A stretch of DNA of 64,000 nucleotides from the NCBI RefSeq assembly GCF_030867145.1, contig NC_134428.1, positions 21,183,537 through 21,247,536 on the forward strand. The letters are read 5' to 3'. Numbering within the stretch: the first letter of the stretch is position 1; each line of letters starts with the position of its first letter. Below are positions 11,451-24,000 of this stretch, in pieces. Source of the stretch: Opisthocomus hoazin (lineage: Eukaryota > Chordata > Aves > Opisthocomiformes > Opisthocomidae). The translations under genes were made by a program, and so were the position numbers. The notes beneath the pieces were generated by a model. The model ran no database searches. It was not told the DNA's origin and saw only the letters and a list, made by a program, of their open reading frames with translations.

Positions 11451-14400
11451 TTCTATTCTATAGTCGTAATGAATCTTCTCTGTAATCAGTCTCTAACAGT
11501 CGCCCCATCGCAGCGCTGCGGCAGCACCTCCCCTGCCACCGGTTCGAAAAAGCCCCGGAGTGTTGCACTTTAACCACCGCGCCACGCAGCTTGGAGCTGG
11601 AGGGGGGAAAAAGGACCACCCAGCCTTCGAACAGGCTCGAAGCAAACGTCTCGCGGGTCTTACAGGTTTGAGAAACCCTCGTCTAATTAGCGCTGTTTAG
11701 GTTTAGAAACCGTTATGGCCCGGGAGAACTCGCAGAATATTGGAGGGCTGTGTGTGTCTCATTGGGGGGAAAAAAAAGGTATCACCAGCTGCTTTTTTCT
11801 CCTAAATGGCAAGTCAACAGAGATTATAGAGACATCTCTTTTGCAAGTACTATTTTATTACATTCCCCAAAAGCAGCTGGGACTGCATGCTGTCCTCACT
11901 GATGCGTTTTATAAATAAGGAGAGCAGAAATGCTAAAATGGGCTGCTTAACACATTAGGACCAAATAAACACATTTCTGCTGACTTTCAGAAATATGACA
12001 TCAACTTTAATAGCTTTTGACGAGGACAGGATTTTCATATGAGCATTATCAACATAGCTAAAAAGCAACCTTATCATTCACAAATAGCATTAAGACGCAC
12101 GTCAGAGAGTTCCCAGCCACACAATACGTGAACAAGTACAAGATATACCAGGGTACAAGATAGAAGACCTCAGCTCCCTCCCTCCTTCTCCAAGAAAAGC
12201 TCTTATTTTTCTGCAGGGGGACAGCAGAACGACAGCCAATTTTGTTTTCTTCCTTCTTTTTTTTATTTTTTTCCTTTTTTCTCATTTTCACAGTGCCATC
12301 AAGGATGAGGAAGTGATTACTTTAAAGCCCAGTGATCTAACGTCTTTCACCTCCGGTTCGAGCGACCCGAAGACAAGGAGCTGAGACTCCTCGCTGGGGG
12401 CAGGTGATCCCCCCACGTCAACCCCTCCTGCCGCAGAGTTTATGAAATTCGGCACGAAAGCGCTCGAGGCCAGAGCCTGTCCTGCAGCTGTTGCGGCTGC
12501 CAGGGGCCTCTGCACAGGCAGAAAAACCCGACCAGGCTGCGGGTCCAGGTACCTTTGTCAGCAAAATGACGGACGGGGAATAGAAGCAGACGCAACAAGC
12601 GCTCCACACTGAGATGCTGTTTGACAAAACGCTTTGGAACAAAGGGCAGAAAAGGCTGGATGCTGTTAAATGGGAGGGGTGAGCAACAGTGTACCAGCAT
12701 GGCAGTTCGAGGCGCCGTCCGGGGCCGGGGGTGAGCGGGAAGGGAAGCAGGCTCAGCAGCGCTGGTGTGCGTGCCCCTCGCACGGCCATTTGCTGCGGAG
12801 ACGACTGGAGGAAATTAGAGAAGAACGAGGATTTGGGGACTAGAGAGAAACAGAGGCATCAACAGCTTTGATTTCTCCCCGACAATTGTTTACGATGATA
12901 TGGGAAAATATTCAAATGAAGAGTAAAATGAACTCAGCAAACGAGGAGTAAGAGACAAACCGCAGGATCTGGCACTAGCCGCGCTTTCCATGGCCGGGCA
13001 CTTCAGGATGTTGTACCACCTCACGAAGCAGTGTTTGCATTTCTAAAAAGTCTAGCGTCTCTCGTTTGCTCCTGTTCAGGTAGTTCTGGATTACATGACA
13101 ACAAGACAGTTATAAAGGCTCTCATGTTTAGATTACAGCAGCCTTTTTCCCTCACCACACAAATGGGTACTCTCTATTTTGCCAAAGCAAAATGAACAGT
13201 CAAGCCACTGCTGTGACATCCCAGGAATAAAAACTAACAGTAAATCACCCTTGCATGGAAAACAGTTCTACAATCAACTGAAGCAAACTGCAAATGTCAG
13301 CTTGTTAGCTGGTAATCCTGCTGAAAAGTAACCCTAAGAGCCATATTAGCGTTCGCTAACTTGCTTTGACAGTGGCTTTGCTAAAGAATCCCTGGACAAA
13401 ACAGGCAAATGAGGGATGTTCCAAATTAAAGACAATGAAGACAAAAAAACTAGTTTAAACCTCCAAAGGAAGGCAGCCGGTGCTGACCCCCATCCCCTTG
13501 AGATCATCAGGCAGTCTGTGAAAGCACTCCCAGAAATGTTCCATTTTGCGCTTTTCACAAGTGTCTCTCTGACTCCAGACATCCTACTGCTGACGTGACG
13601 CTTGCCAGGAGAGCACCTTTTAGAGCAGCAATCCCATACCCCTGGCTTTTTTTATTCGCTATCAAATGAAATAATTCAGCTTTTAATATACTCTGAAGCG
13701 AGGAGTCTTCCCCCGACTGTCAGATCTAATACGTGTTATGAAAGATTTTAGCCAACAATACAGATTTTAAAAAAAATAGAAAGGCAAGATTGAACACCAA
13801 GTGCCAGGAGATGGATGAATTACCCTCTTGAGACTGAGGACTAAATTACGGGCAGTCAGAGGGAGGTCAGCGAGACGACCGTGCCTCAGCACTCAGCTGC
13901 CACTGTTCGGCAACACCTCCGCCCCGCTCACCCTGCCACTCCGTAACCTCTGCCCTTCCATCAAGCCGTGCCCTCTTCCCATGGAGCCAGGCCGTGCCTC
14001 TGTTAAGATCACCCTTCCTCTCCTCCCAGGGCTTCCTCTGCATTTTTCTGCTGAAAGTCAAAGGAAATAACAAAGCTGGGGCTGCTCTCCAGCCTCCCCC
14101 AGATTTCGCTGCCCCCTCCGCCAGAGCTCAGTCCCCAGCCTCCGCTCTTCCCGGCAAAGCCACATTGCCGGGGATCTTCCCAGTTGACTTCTCCCAGCTT
14201 AAAGGATTTCCCCTGAGCGGAGGCAGCTGCTGAAAGGAACATACGTTTGGGCCTTCATCGCTTTCCTCTGAAGGTCTCCTAGGGACTTTTGGGTTTCAAC
14301 AAAGAATAGCCACAACCAGGGCCAGCATAAAAAGCCTTAAGCCAACTCAAAGAAATCATGTGAAAAGGTTAATTCTGTCATTTCCAGTCCTGAGGCAACG

Positions 14401-15833
14401 CTCGCTCTCCCTTGTGTTCTACCGGTCTTTTTATACTTGGTGAGTTGCGGGGAAATGGGTGGAAGATGTGGAAATCCTCTTGCAAAAGCACCTGCCCGCT
14501 CCTTTCCTTTCCCCAGAGAGCAACACACAGAACATCCTATTATTTAGTTAATTGCAAAGAAACAATTACAAAGGAACTCGGCAAATTCTCTCTAATCACA
14601 GCGAGACCCATTGCAGTTCAGTAAGTTCAGCAAATTAGCAAATAAGTGAATATAAAAAGGAAAGAATAACACAGCTCAAATTGCACTTTGTTTTGTCACT
14701 CATAGTTTCTGTTTAATTATTTAAGATATTTCTTCATAACATTCTAGTACGTTTGTATAATAATGAAGGTTTACTAGCATAGAAATGCAATACGTGGCTA
14801 TTAAATGTCTGCTGAGAGGAGGGAGAAAATTGCCAATTCTGTGTGTAAATTATAGAGAGCCTGTTCAGGAAAATTTTCCAGGTTAGATAAATAGAAGGTT
14901 CTGCCACAATTTGTGTAAGATACAAATAAGGATTGTTGCTAGATAACAACAACGCTAAGTAACGTGCGTGCAGAATGTTGTACTACAGGCATTCATGGTC
15001 AATCCCCTGTTTATTAAAAGCTGTTCTAATTTTCCATGCATATAACTAGAGGCCATTTAAGCATAGCCTTTATTTACAGCAGCACTGTAATCAAATGACA
15101 GATTTTACAGTATTTCAGTTCTAAATCCCTATTATGGGAAAGACTTTCAAGTTCCATTGCTGAAGCAGAGCCTCATCCCTGCAGAGGGGCAGAGGAGTAA
15201 GATCCGGGTGCGATATTATCGGGCTGATAGCGCGGCAGGCAAGACAGCCCTTTACAACAGGCACAATGTCCCTCCTGGTTCTTCCCAGACCATTTTGAGC
15301 ATCAAAATTTCATGATACATCTGTTTGCGCTACCAAGAATAGAACCCCTAAAGGGGCTTGTGTGGTACCCAGCGCGAAGTGTCTTTGAGGCGTGCTGGCG
15401 AAAAACCTGCCGAATAGAAGGCGAGCTGCTACAGTCCCAGCAACATCTTGGGAGGGGAAGTTTTGTTTATACGCGGCTCCGGTGAGGAGAATGACATGAA
15501 CGCTTTCCTGGAGGTCAGAAAAGATGTATGAATACATACGCTCTCAGATCTGAAAAAGGAAATTCGGAAAGCTGGACAGTGGAAGGGGCAAGAGGAGCAG
15601 GGTACAACTTTATCAGCAGGCTACAACAGAGTATAGTTAAGAACAGAGCAACGCTCGCTGCTCAAGGTTAATCCTATGAGCACAGTGAGGACAGAAGGAG
15701 CGCTAAAGGCCACATGTAAGCAAGAGCCAGGGTGCCTTACACACATCTGAAAACAGGGCAAACGTTCAGCAACTGATGGCAGTGCCATCTCTACCGGGCA
15801 AAGATCCACTCCAGCAAAAGTCAGAAGGAAAAA

Positions 15834-16069
15834 CTGAAGCTTAGGAAGTTCCGTCTGAACATGAGGAAGAACTTCTTCCCTCTGAGGGTGACGGAGCCCT
15901 GGCCCAGGCTGCCCAGGGAGGCTGTGGAGTCTCCTTCTCTGGACATATTCCAGACCCACCTGGGCGCGGTGCTGTGCAGCCTGCTGTAGGTGACCCTGCT
16001 TGGGCAGGGGTTTGGACTGGATGTCCCACAGAGGTCCCTTCCAACCCCTACCATTCTGTGATTCTGTGA
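15834..16069 (+). mobile_element. CR1 LINE 3' tail
   Basis: This is a 5'-truncated CR1 copy in plus orientation. It carries the familiar line of the CR1 3' UTR (GAACATGAGGAAGAACTTCT, then a GGCTGCCCAGGGAGGCTGTG stretch) and ends in the diagnostic short repeat ATTCTGTGATTCTGTGA. It looks little decayed, so the insertion is fairly young. Short open frames on the other strand here are artefacts. Confidence 0.95.
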
Positions 16070-17526
16070 AGTGTCAGAGAACTGCTGCAGCACCAGACCA
16101 CCAACCATGCCTGAAAATCCTCCCCTAATAACCTAGAGTCGAACATTGGTATTTCGCTCTTTGCAGATCTTAACGATGCTTGCAGAATGAATGAAAGTGG
16201 TTTTTTTTCCGTTAGAAATTCATGCGGGGAAAGCAATTAGTTAGCTGACAAACCTACCATAAACAGATGCTGCAAAGCTTGCGAGAGTCAAGGGCACTCT
16301 GACTTCAGACGAAGCCAAAGTATGGCTTAATACAACAAGTGTGAACACTTGATTGCTTTCAAGGGAGTTCAAGACTAATCTGCTCCAAGAAATCACATCA
16401 AAACTTTTCCATTCAGGCCGCATGGCCTACCTCCAGCGTTTAAGATTTAAAGCTGAAGTTTCTGCTACGAAATCCAGAGCATATGTCAGTGGGGCAGAGA
16501 GAAAAAAACAAGAAAGTGGAATTTAGATCATATATTCATCGAACACAAACTGTTTGTTTCAGTTGCGCTCTTATAGCTGTTTTAGTCCTACAGGGACTCT
16601 GCTTGATAGGAAGATGGCTGCAGGATTCCCAGGTTTTCACAGCCCTTAGCAGGGTCTTCCATCTTCACAAAGCAGCAGAAGGCTTGTCTTCCTGGGAGTC
16701 CCGAAGGCTTTTTCAGCGGACCTGGAAAGAGGTGCGTACATCCCAGTTCCTTCCCCCGGAGCGTCACAAACAGCAGCGGTAGCCGAGGTCAGGGGATGCA
16801 CTGTACGCTGAACAGCCTTCGGAACCCTGGAGACTCATGTTCTCACCGCAGCTGACAGCAGACCAGTATCACCCAGTTCTCTGTATGACTATAGCACCAG
16901 CAAACCCCAGCATAGGGATTGCTCCGTGGCCCTGGCGAAGTCAAACACTGGTGATCCATTCTGCAACCCTCCTACAAAAGGTTGCTGAGAAGTACCCACC
17001 AACAACGTATTTAGGCACAGACAGTCACCACAATGACTTCTTTCGAATCTTTTAGCTGAATTTCACTGGTTTGGTAACTGGGCAGCATGGCTGTTTGAAC
17101 CAACAAGCAAGCAGCACAACAACAGGTGGAAAGGCATAAATGAAACTTGCTGCACTCCGCATGAAGCCGGGTACGTTTGAGGCAAGGGCAGGGCTTTTAC
17201 TTAGAGAACTACTTGACAAGATTTCTTTTATGAATAAAACACCAGAAGCCAGGACTGAAAGCAGAAGCCCATCACCTCTTTCAGTTCCAGTAGGCTGTGG
17301 CCAAGAACATCGTTCATTCCTGACAGGGCAATCTTGAACGTGTGCTAAAGAAGAAATTTCACAGCCTACACGTTTAAGAGTTATCTTCTTGCTATCGGCT
17401 CAGGAAAAGTCAGAGCAGAGGTAGAAGGTCACCCTAGGTACAAAGCGAACAGGAGCACGCAGCAGAGCGACGCAAATACGGAAACAGCAGCAGGAACACA
17501 TGAAGAACTAATTTACAAACATAAAC

Positions 17527-17532
17527 TTTATT
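17527..17532 (-). terminator. Distal poly(A) signal of IQCE
   Basis: TTTATT on the plus strand gives AATAAA on the IQCE strand. It is followed by GTTTATGTTTGT and a TGTGTTCCTGCTG tract, a reasonable GU-rich downstream element. Cleavage is expected near 17510. Confidence 0.5.
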
Positions 17533-19883
17533 TGGAAGTTCAACAGTTCGGAGAAAATACATTGCAATTGTTTTAGCTTTTAAAAGATCCCAACATAAAT
17601 TACATCAGAGACTTGCGCAGGTCTAAATATTAAAAAGATCATAAAAATTAATGGCTCTCATGCCAAGATTAATCCTTTTCCATTTCAACTACATGAAAAG
17701 TTGCCTGTGCAGGGACTATTTTTACAGCTACGTGGAAAACAATACAGTTTTCAGGTCTTGATGCCTCAGGAAAAGATTTACAGGCATAGGCACTTAAGGG
17801 TGAAAAGAGATCAAGAGAGATAACACCCCATGAAAGTCAGACCTCTATATTCACACACAGTCTCTAACTAGACGGTACTGTAAACTGCAAAAGGTTTTGA
17901 GCAGGCAACATTATCCCATATCAGCAGAATGGAAAGTGTGCTGTTCGATTACGTAGGTTACAGTAGAGTTTAATTGTAATTCAAGACCTTGACGCCCCCA
18001 CAAGGTCACCGGTGCTTTCTACAGAAGACTTTCAGAAACTGAGTATGTTTGTATTTGGCCTGTCTCAACAGTTTTGAGCCTGTTTGGGTTTGATTTTTAC
18101 TGCCCTCAGCTCCGTGTTAAGGAAAACTGCCATTTATTCAAAAATTAACTTTTTCCTCCTTCATTGTTCCACTTTTCTTCCCAGATTTAGAGGTGCTGGC
18201 ATTCAGACAGGTAACCACAGAGTGAAACCTAGCGTCAGTTACTACACGTTTTAACACATACTGTTAGAGTACACAATGAAACAACATTAAAGGCTACTAA
18301 TACCGTGGAAGTTTCTCTTTCTTCTGTACCACACCAAACTTTGGATGCGCAGTGAGCGTACAGTTGTCTTCCAAACTAAGACGTGAGGCTCAAGCCCAGC
18401 TCAAATTCAGTATGAGATTTTTTGATAGCTAGGAGACAGCAGACCCAAATTTAGGAAGCCCTAGACACATTTTCATTCATGCCAGAAAACATCTGCTCCT
18501 TTTCACACCGATTTCTGTCTGTGCCTTTGGGTCACCATAGGACACCATCTCCCCTTTACCCCAGAGCTTGTCTATTGACAGCAGTACCGCTAGTCACACG
18601 CTCAGTTAAAATGCAAGTCATTCTGCTCTGTATCCACTTCCTAATGCTTTAATATTGGTTATTACAGGACAGTAAAAGAATGTCATCTTCATTGTATTTG
18701 CTGTCCAAGTATTTCTCTACAGGGTAACAGCTAAGTAGGTATTTGATACCGGTCTTGGTCCTGACACACTACATACTCTCCCCTCAATGTGTCCGAGGCC
18801 CCAGCTCCAGTTGCTCTCGCTGGAAGTATCCATGACAGTGTCACAGTTACAGACTTGAAATATTATATGAGCCACTCCGTATAGCTCTGCTTCTATTTAG
18901 CAATATGACTCTTTTTCATAACATGACCTCCAGAAAAAGAGGGAAACAGGTCTTAGCTTCTGCCAAGAGGATTCTATGCCTTTTATTCATTTATTTTATA
19001 TAATTTTTTTATCCTTTCTACAGATGAGTCATGTGACCAAAGTACCAACAGGAAAAATTTATCCAACGGGAGTGTAAATGACATTCTTCAGACTGCTTCG
19101 GGTATGGAGAGCTCCCAAAACTGCCTTTGGAAATAGCACAGGCAGCATTTCCACTGATGGGATTAAATGAAATCAGCTGCATTGTGCTGTAGCCATCCAG
19201 TTTCCTCTCTGGCTGCAAGTACTGGCATGAACTATGATAAGCCTCAGATAGCGCTTCATTGAAATCAAAGAACTGAGAGAGCTCTGACTTATTAGTATTC
19301 TGTGAAATGGTAGCAACTGATTTTTAATTTAAAAAAGAAGGAAAAGGTGATAAAAATCTATATTTAAAAGTGTGCTTTCTGTTTACGGCAGTCTTTATTA
19401 CTTCTTGATGACAAAGAAACCATTAGGGTCTCCATAAAAATTTCACTGTGTGTTTGTAAAATTAATTTCTCTTTCCAGTAAATATCATATAATTTATCTA
19501 GTTCACCTTACACCTCCCCCCCCCCATTGTAATGGCTATGAAGGATGGTGGCATGACAGTACGAACTATAAGGTCCTCCTTGCAGTCAAGAAAGGGTACA
19601 GTCTGCATCAAGGATCTGGAAAGACCTCTCTGACATCTTCGGTCCTTCCATGGACAACAATATTGTCAAACAGCACTACTTCTGGATGTAGTCTTAATTT
19701 GTATTACAATCCAACTTGCTAATTTCTGTTCCTAAACCAAACTGCACGCGTTAGGTTTTGCATATTATGGCTCATGCCAATCCACAGTGCCAGTCAGCCT
19801 CGTAGCTCTACTCGGTGAGAGAAGACTGCTGTATATTGTGATCCCTCTCCCAGCCTGTGACTGGATTTACTGCACACTCGCAG

Positions 19884-19912
19884 TATACATACATACATAT
19901 ACATATATATAA
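19884..19912. repeat. TA/CATA microsatellite
   Basis: An alternating TACATACATA and TATATA tract of about 29 bp lies in the probable IQCE 3' UTR. It is a simple repeat, likely polymorphic. Confidence 0.85.
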
Positions 19913-20583
19913 TGTGTGCATAGGTAAAGTAGTACCGAGAAAAGAGATCAACAACAGCAAAGCAACATTAAACGCCTTAGTGCTCAGTGTATGAGCAATC
20001 TAGTTAGGCGAAAGTTTCAGACAGTCAAGTGACCCAAGCTAAAACAGGACGTAAGGCAACATATCTCCTACGTCAAACGCTTTCACATGTTACAGATGAC
20101 CCTGCACAGTCCACCCATTTGTGATACGTAAGCAGAAAAAGCATTCACAAGGGCATCCTTCACAGAACACTCCTGCTATTATGCACCTTCTCTGAGAAAT
20201 ACAGAAAATTGATTACGTGATCGGACATTTCAAATACAAGATGGTACTACACATATCATTGCACGCACACTTGGAAAAAGCGATAAATAATAAAACCCTG
20301 CTAATACAATAGGCCTCGAATAGCCCTGTGACAAAGAAATGGCTTTCTAAAAGCCTTTACAAGGTCTGCACAGACTGTTCAGTATAAAAACAAGTAAAAA
20401 AAAATATTAAAATGTGACACAGTAAAGTTTTTAAACAGAGAGGACCTGATAACAAATACAAGCTGTTCCTCTTCATGTACACAGGCTGAAAATTGGAGCC
20501 ATGTCATTAATCACTTCCCAATTAAGCGAAGTATTTTAGTCAACCTGAAACAAAACTTCTTCTGACATGAAATAGCTTAAGGC

Positions 20584-20589
20584 TTTATT
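20584..20589 (-). terminator. Possible proximal poly(A) signal of IQCE
   Basis: AATAAA on the IQCE strand lies about 320 bp after the stop codon, and a T/G-rich stretch (GTTTTGTTTCAGG) follows about 30 nt later. It would give a short 3' UTR isoform. Confidence 0.35.
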
Positions 20590-20906
20590 GCTTTCATTTA
20601 AATTTGGCAATTGAGTTTATAATCCTCATTGCGAGACAAAACATTAAAGTGTTTTGTTTTAGTTTTTCAATCCAGACTCTCTCCCTGTACCAGGAGGAGA
20701 AGGTTAACAGGCAGTGGCTTTTAGCCATGAAGTCTGCAGAGATGACGTATCAAACAGTTACTCATTTATAGCCAAAATAATGACAACTGTCATTAAAAAG
20801 GGGATGATGTTCCCCCTTTTTTCATCTCTGATATGCTTTATCTTGGTAGAAATAGTTTTGTTTGTGAATTGAATAATTCAAGACCACCAGAGTCTATTAC
20901 CAAAAC

Positions 20907-21037
20907 TTAAAAGTTGGTGTAGTTTTTCTTCATCTGCAACAACGGAGAGACAATGACAATATCATCCGAATCGTCTGAGTGAGCTTCGTCCACAGACAGA
21001 GAGGGAGTAGGCTGCGATTGCTTCTCAGAGGACCTGG
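20907..21037 (-). CDS. IQCE: IQCE coding exon 22 (last)
   Basis: The acceptor TTATTTCAG precedes 131 nt encoding residues 641-683, ending in a TAA at 20909-20907. It contains the conserved acidic/hydrophobic tail SDDSDDIVIV, which matches the human C-terminus. The upstream intron 21 (21038-25121, 4.1 kb) is the largest of the gene and holds nothing recognisable apart from homopolymer tracts. Confidence 0.95.
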
Positions 21038-24000
21038 CTGAAATAATTACAAGGGAAACGAGGTCATCAATAAACAACATCGACAAAAACAAGCCCTTGT
21101 GGGAAGTCTAATATTCCTTGAGCCATTAAGTTTCCAGAATTACCGACAGTTATGAACAACTCTGATCTATATTTTTCTGCATATAACTATTCCCATTCCT
21201 CTTTAATGAAAGAGCATGCATGGCAAGCATTGACATACTGACCATACGTGATTTATCTTATTGTCTTGACATCTTTGCAAGTAGTTACACACCACAAAGT
21301 AAAGCAATTCAACACTGAAGCCACCTCAGGTCATAAAAATAAATATTTATTACATGGCCAGAAAATGAAAAAAATTGACCCAAGCAAGCTTAAGCTAAGC
21401 AGAAAGGTCATAATGAGAACTCCAGTTAGATACAGATAGAGTAAATGGAAATCAGTAAGGAAAAAAAACAGGATGGAAGCTCTCAGTGACTGTCTTTCTC
21501 CATATATCTGTAAAATATAAAAAAAAAAGTGGATTTGCTTTTTTTGCTTTTGCTTCTTTGCTGTTTTTCTGGGTGTGTGGTTCTATGCATCTCATTGATT
21601 CCAACAACTGAAGAAATGTTCAGGGCATGGACAGACAGAACCCTAATGATTCCAGTAAATACTGGAAAAATCGGAGGGATAAAATGGATGCACACAAGGT
21701 CCCTAACATCTGATGAGCAGAACTAGCAGCTTGCATCCCCTCTGCAAGAGATCTGCGAACCAAAATGAACTAAATGACAGCTATTAATACCTTCTAACAT
21801 AACATCCTCCCTTCAGCTCCACTTATTTTTCAGTTTAAAATATCAATCCTCTAGAAACACTCTCCCAGACAAGAAAACAAATCAAGATGACCTGTGGTAG
21901 AAAGAGGAAACAGACAAGTAAGAAGCCATACACTGAGATTTTGACACTGAAGTGGAAGGGAAAATGGAGGCCACACAGAGGACATTATCCCAGGAGAAGA
22001 GCAGACACGCCATGGTCCTCATAGTGAACTAAGAGGTTCCCGACACAGAAAAAAACCTCCTGGTATGGAAGCAGAGGCATACACAGCAACTGGAATGTGG
22101 AATAAAAAGGGGACTGCAACCAGGCCAGAAATAGAAAAAGACTGACAGGCAGAGAGCCTGTGAATGGAAAGCAGGAATGCAGGGAGGCCGTCACATTGAC
22201 CTCAACCTACAGAAGCAAAGAAACACGCATCCTTCTAGTTAAGTGAAATTCTTCTCTGCATCAGTCAACAAATAATGTAAGAGTTTTCCAGGAAGATTTA
22301 TGAGCCAGTAGTACTGGTGATAAGGATGAGCAAAGAGAACTTCCAGAAGCAGGCATGATAACTAGAAGATGCAACTCCAACAATAAACAGATGTTATATA
22401 TGAAACAGCTTAATTGTCCAAATCAATCTTGATTCTATCCCACTCTTGATGTCTGAGACTTTCTTGTCCTCATCCTCAGAGTGACAACTTTATCTTTGCG
22501 CTTGTGAAGGGGTAAGCACTGATTAGACTTAACGGTTGTATGTGAATTCATTACGATTTTAAAAAAGCCTCAAATTAAGTTAGCAGTTGTATCCAGAGTG
22601 GCTAGTGATATGCAGAGAAATACTGCCCTTATTCAAGATTGCTGTGCATGCACAGAACATATTCCTCCTCCCTGCCACTCCCCCGACAAAGAAACAAAAT
22701 GCTAAGTTTCATGGACTGAATTGTTATTATCTGTTCCTTTTCATGGGAAGCAGCAGAGATGGCTTTACAAATCTCCAAGTACTGTCCATGCTCTGAAGAT
22801 AAGCAAAGCAGCACTGAATGCTACACCACCTTTTTTTTTTTTTTTAGAAAACGCAAAGATACCTAACCTGATGTAAACAATAAATTAGAAGCCTGCAATG
22901 CTAGACCAGGATTATATAAATTTATTCTAGCAGATACATAAGGTTCTTTAAAACACATTTTCATCTTTCCCATTCCTCTCAAAATAATGCCAAAAGGCTA
23001 CTGAAATTAAATGACTTGCTGCAATATATACTTTCACTGAAAGTTTAGGATCATTCACTGCAAGATCTAAAGGTCACAAAATGCAAGTTTGGACTTGGGA
23101 CAAATGGAGCAAGAGCTTGTTCAACAGCTGCATGATTTAAGGCTAAAGGAATTTGATTGCTTTAAATCACTCAGCTATTAAACAAGCTCCACGTCTCACG
23201 TACTTTCCACACTGCAAGATGACCAGTGAAATACACTACATGAAAAACTAATTTTGCTAGTAGATCTTTACATCAGTCATTAGCTAGGAATGACAGATGT
23301 TGGACTTTTAGTTAACTTTAGCCTGTTTAAGCTACACAAATTCAAAAGGCAAAGAACCTGCTATAACCAAACAGACTGCCGACAGGTCACATTTCTTCAT
23401 AGAGGTGGCACTTACACCATAATGCTCTCCTCCTTTCAGTGTTTTTTTTCTCCCAGTTTGTCTTTTGGGAGAATTTGGTCAAACCCTCCAGTGCACCAAG
23501 AGCTAATACTTCACTGAGCTACTTAGTGCAAGACAGCCTTCTGGGCAGTTGCGCAGTTAGAGAAGCACATACCCAGCAGGCCTCTTCCCAAGCTACCTGG
23601 ATACATTCTATCCTCATCCCAGATTGTGAAGATGCCTCCCATATTTGTAAGATCAGCAGCAAATATAACCTGCTTTGCTCCCAATCTCTCCTTTTTGATA
23701 TTCAGCAGAAAAGGACTGCAAGGAAGAAAGTTTGAATGCTTATAGTTTCCTCTTTATCCCTTCCAGTATAAATTCTTCTAGAACGTCTTCACTCCTCCCT
23801 TTGTCATCATAATCTGCATTAGCTTTGGAGACTTCATAGCTAGACAATGACTGTGCTCTATTAGTATTCATACTACTGCATTTACCAGACTAGGTTCATC
23901 TTCTTCGGGTCTTAGAAGCAATTTTTATTTTTTTTTTTAAAATGATTCTTTCTTTGTGTAGAATTTCACAACTGATTTACTCTGGGTTTGACTACTGCAG

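Larger units (their letters stand above)
10501..17509. other. Intergenic region between TTYH3 and IQCE
   Basis: No convincing coding exon appears on either strand. Open frames are short and lack recognisable domains. The stretch contains a T-rich degenerate repeat (10836-10888), a possible LTR fragment (about 10890-11450) and a CR1 tail (15834-16069). The rest looks like unremarkable single-copy DNA. GC-richer patches at about 12400-12800 and 13850-14230 could be regulatory, but I see no specific signal there. Confidence 0.6.
17510..20906 (-). other. IQCE: IQCE 3' untranslated region (probable)
   Basis: From the IQCE stop codon (20909-20907) to the distal AATAAA at 17532-17527, about 3.4 kb contain no CR1 copy and no coding frame. 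Human IQCE also has a 3' UTR of several kilobases, as I recall, which agrees. The stretch is AT-rich with many ATTTA motifs on the minus strand and a small TA/CATA microsatellite at 19884-19912. A shorter isoform could end at the proximal signal at 20589-20584. Confidence 0.5.

Noticed and set aside
15621-16108. Minus-strand frames of 112 and 95 codons
   Set aside because: They lie across the CR1 3' UTR read backwards.
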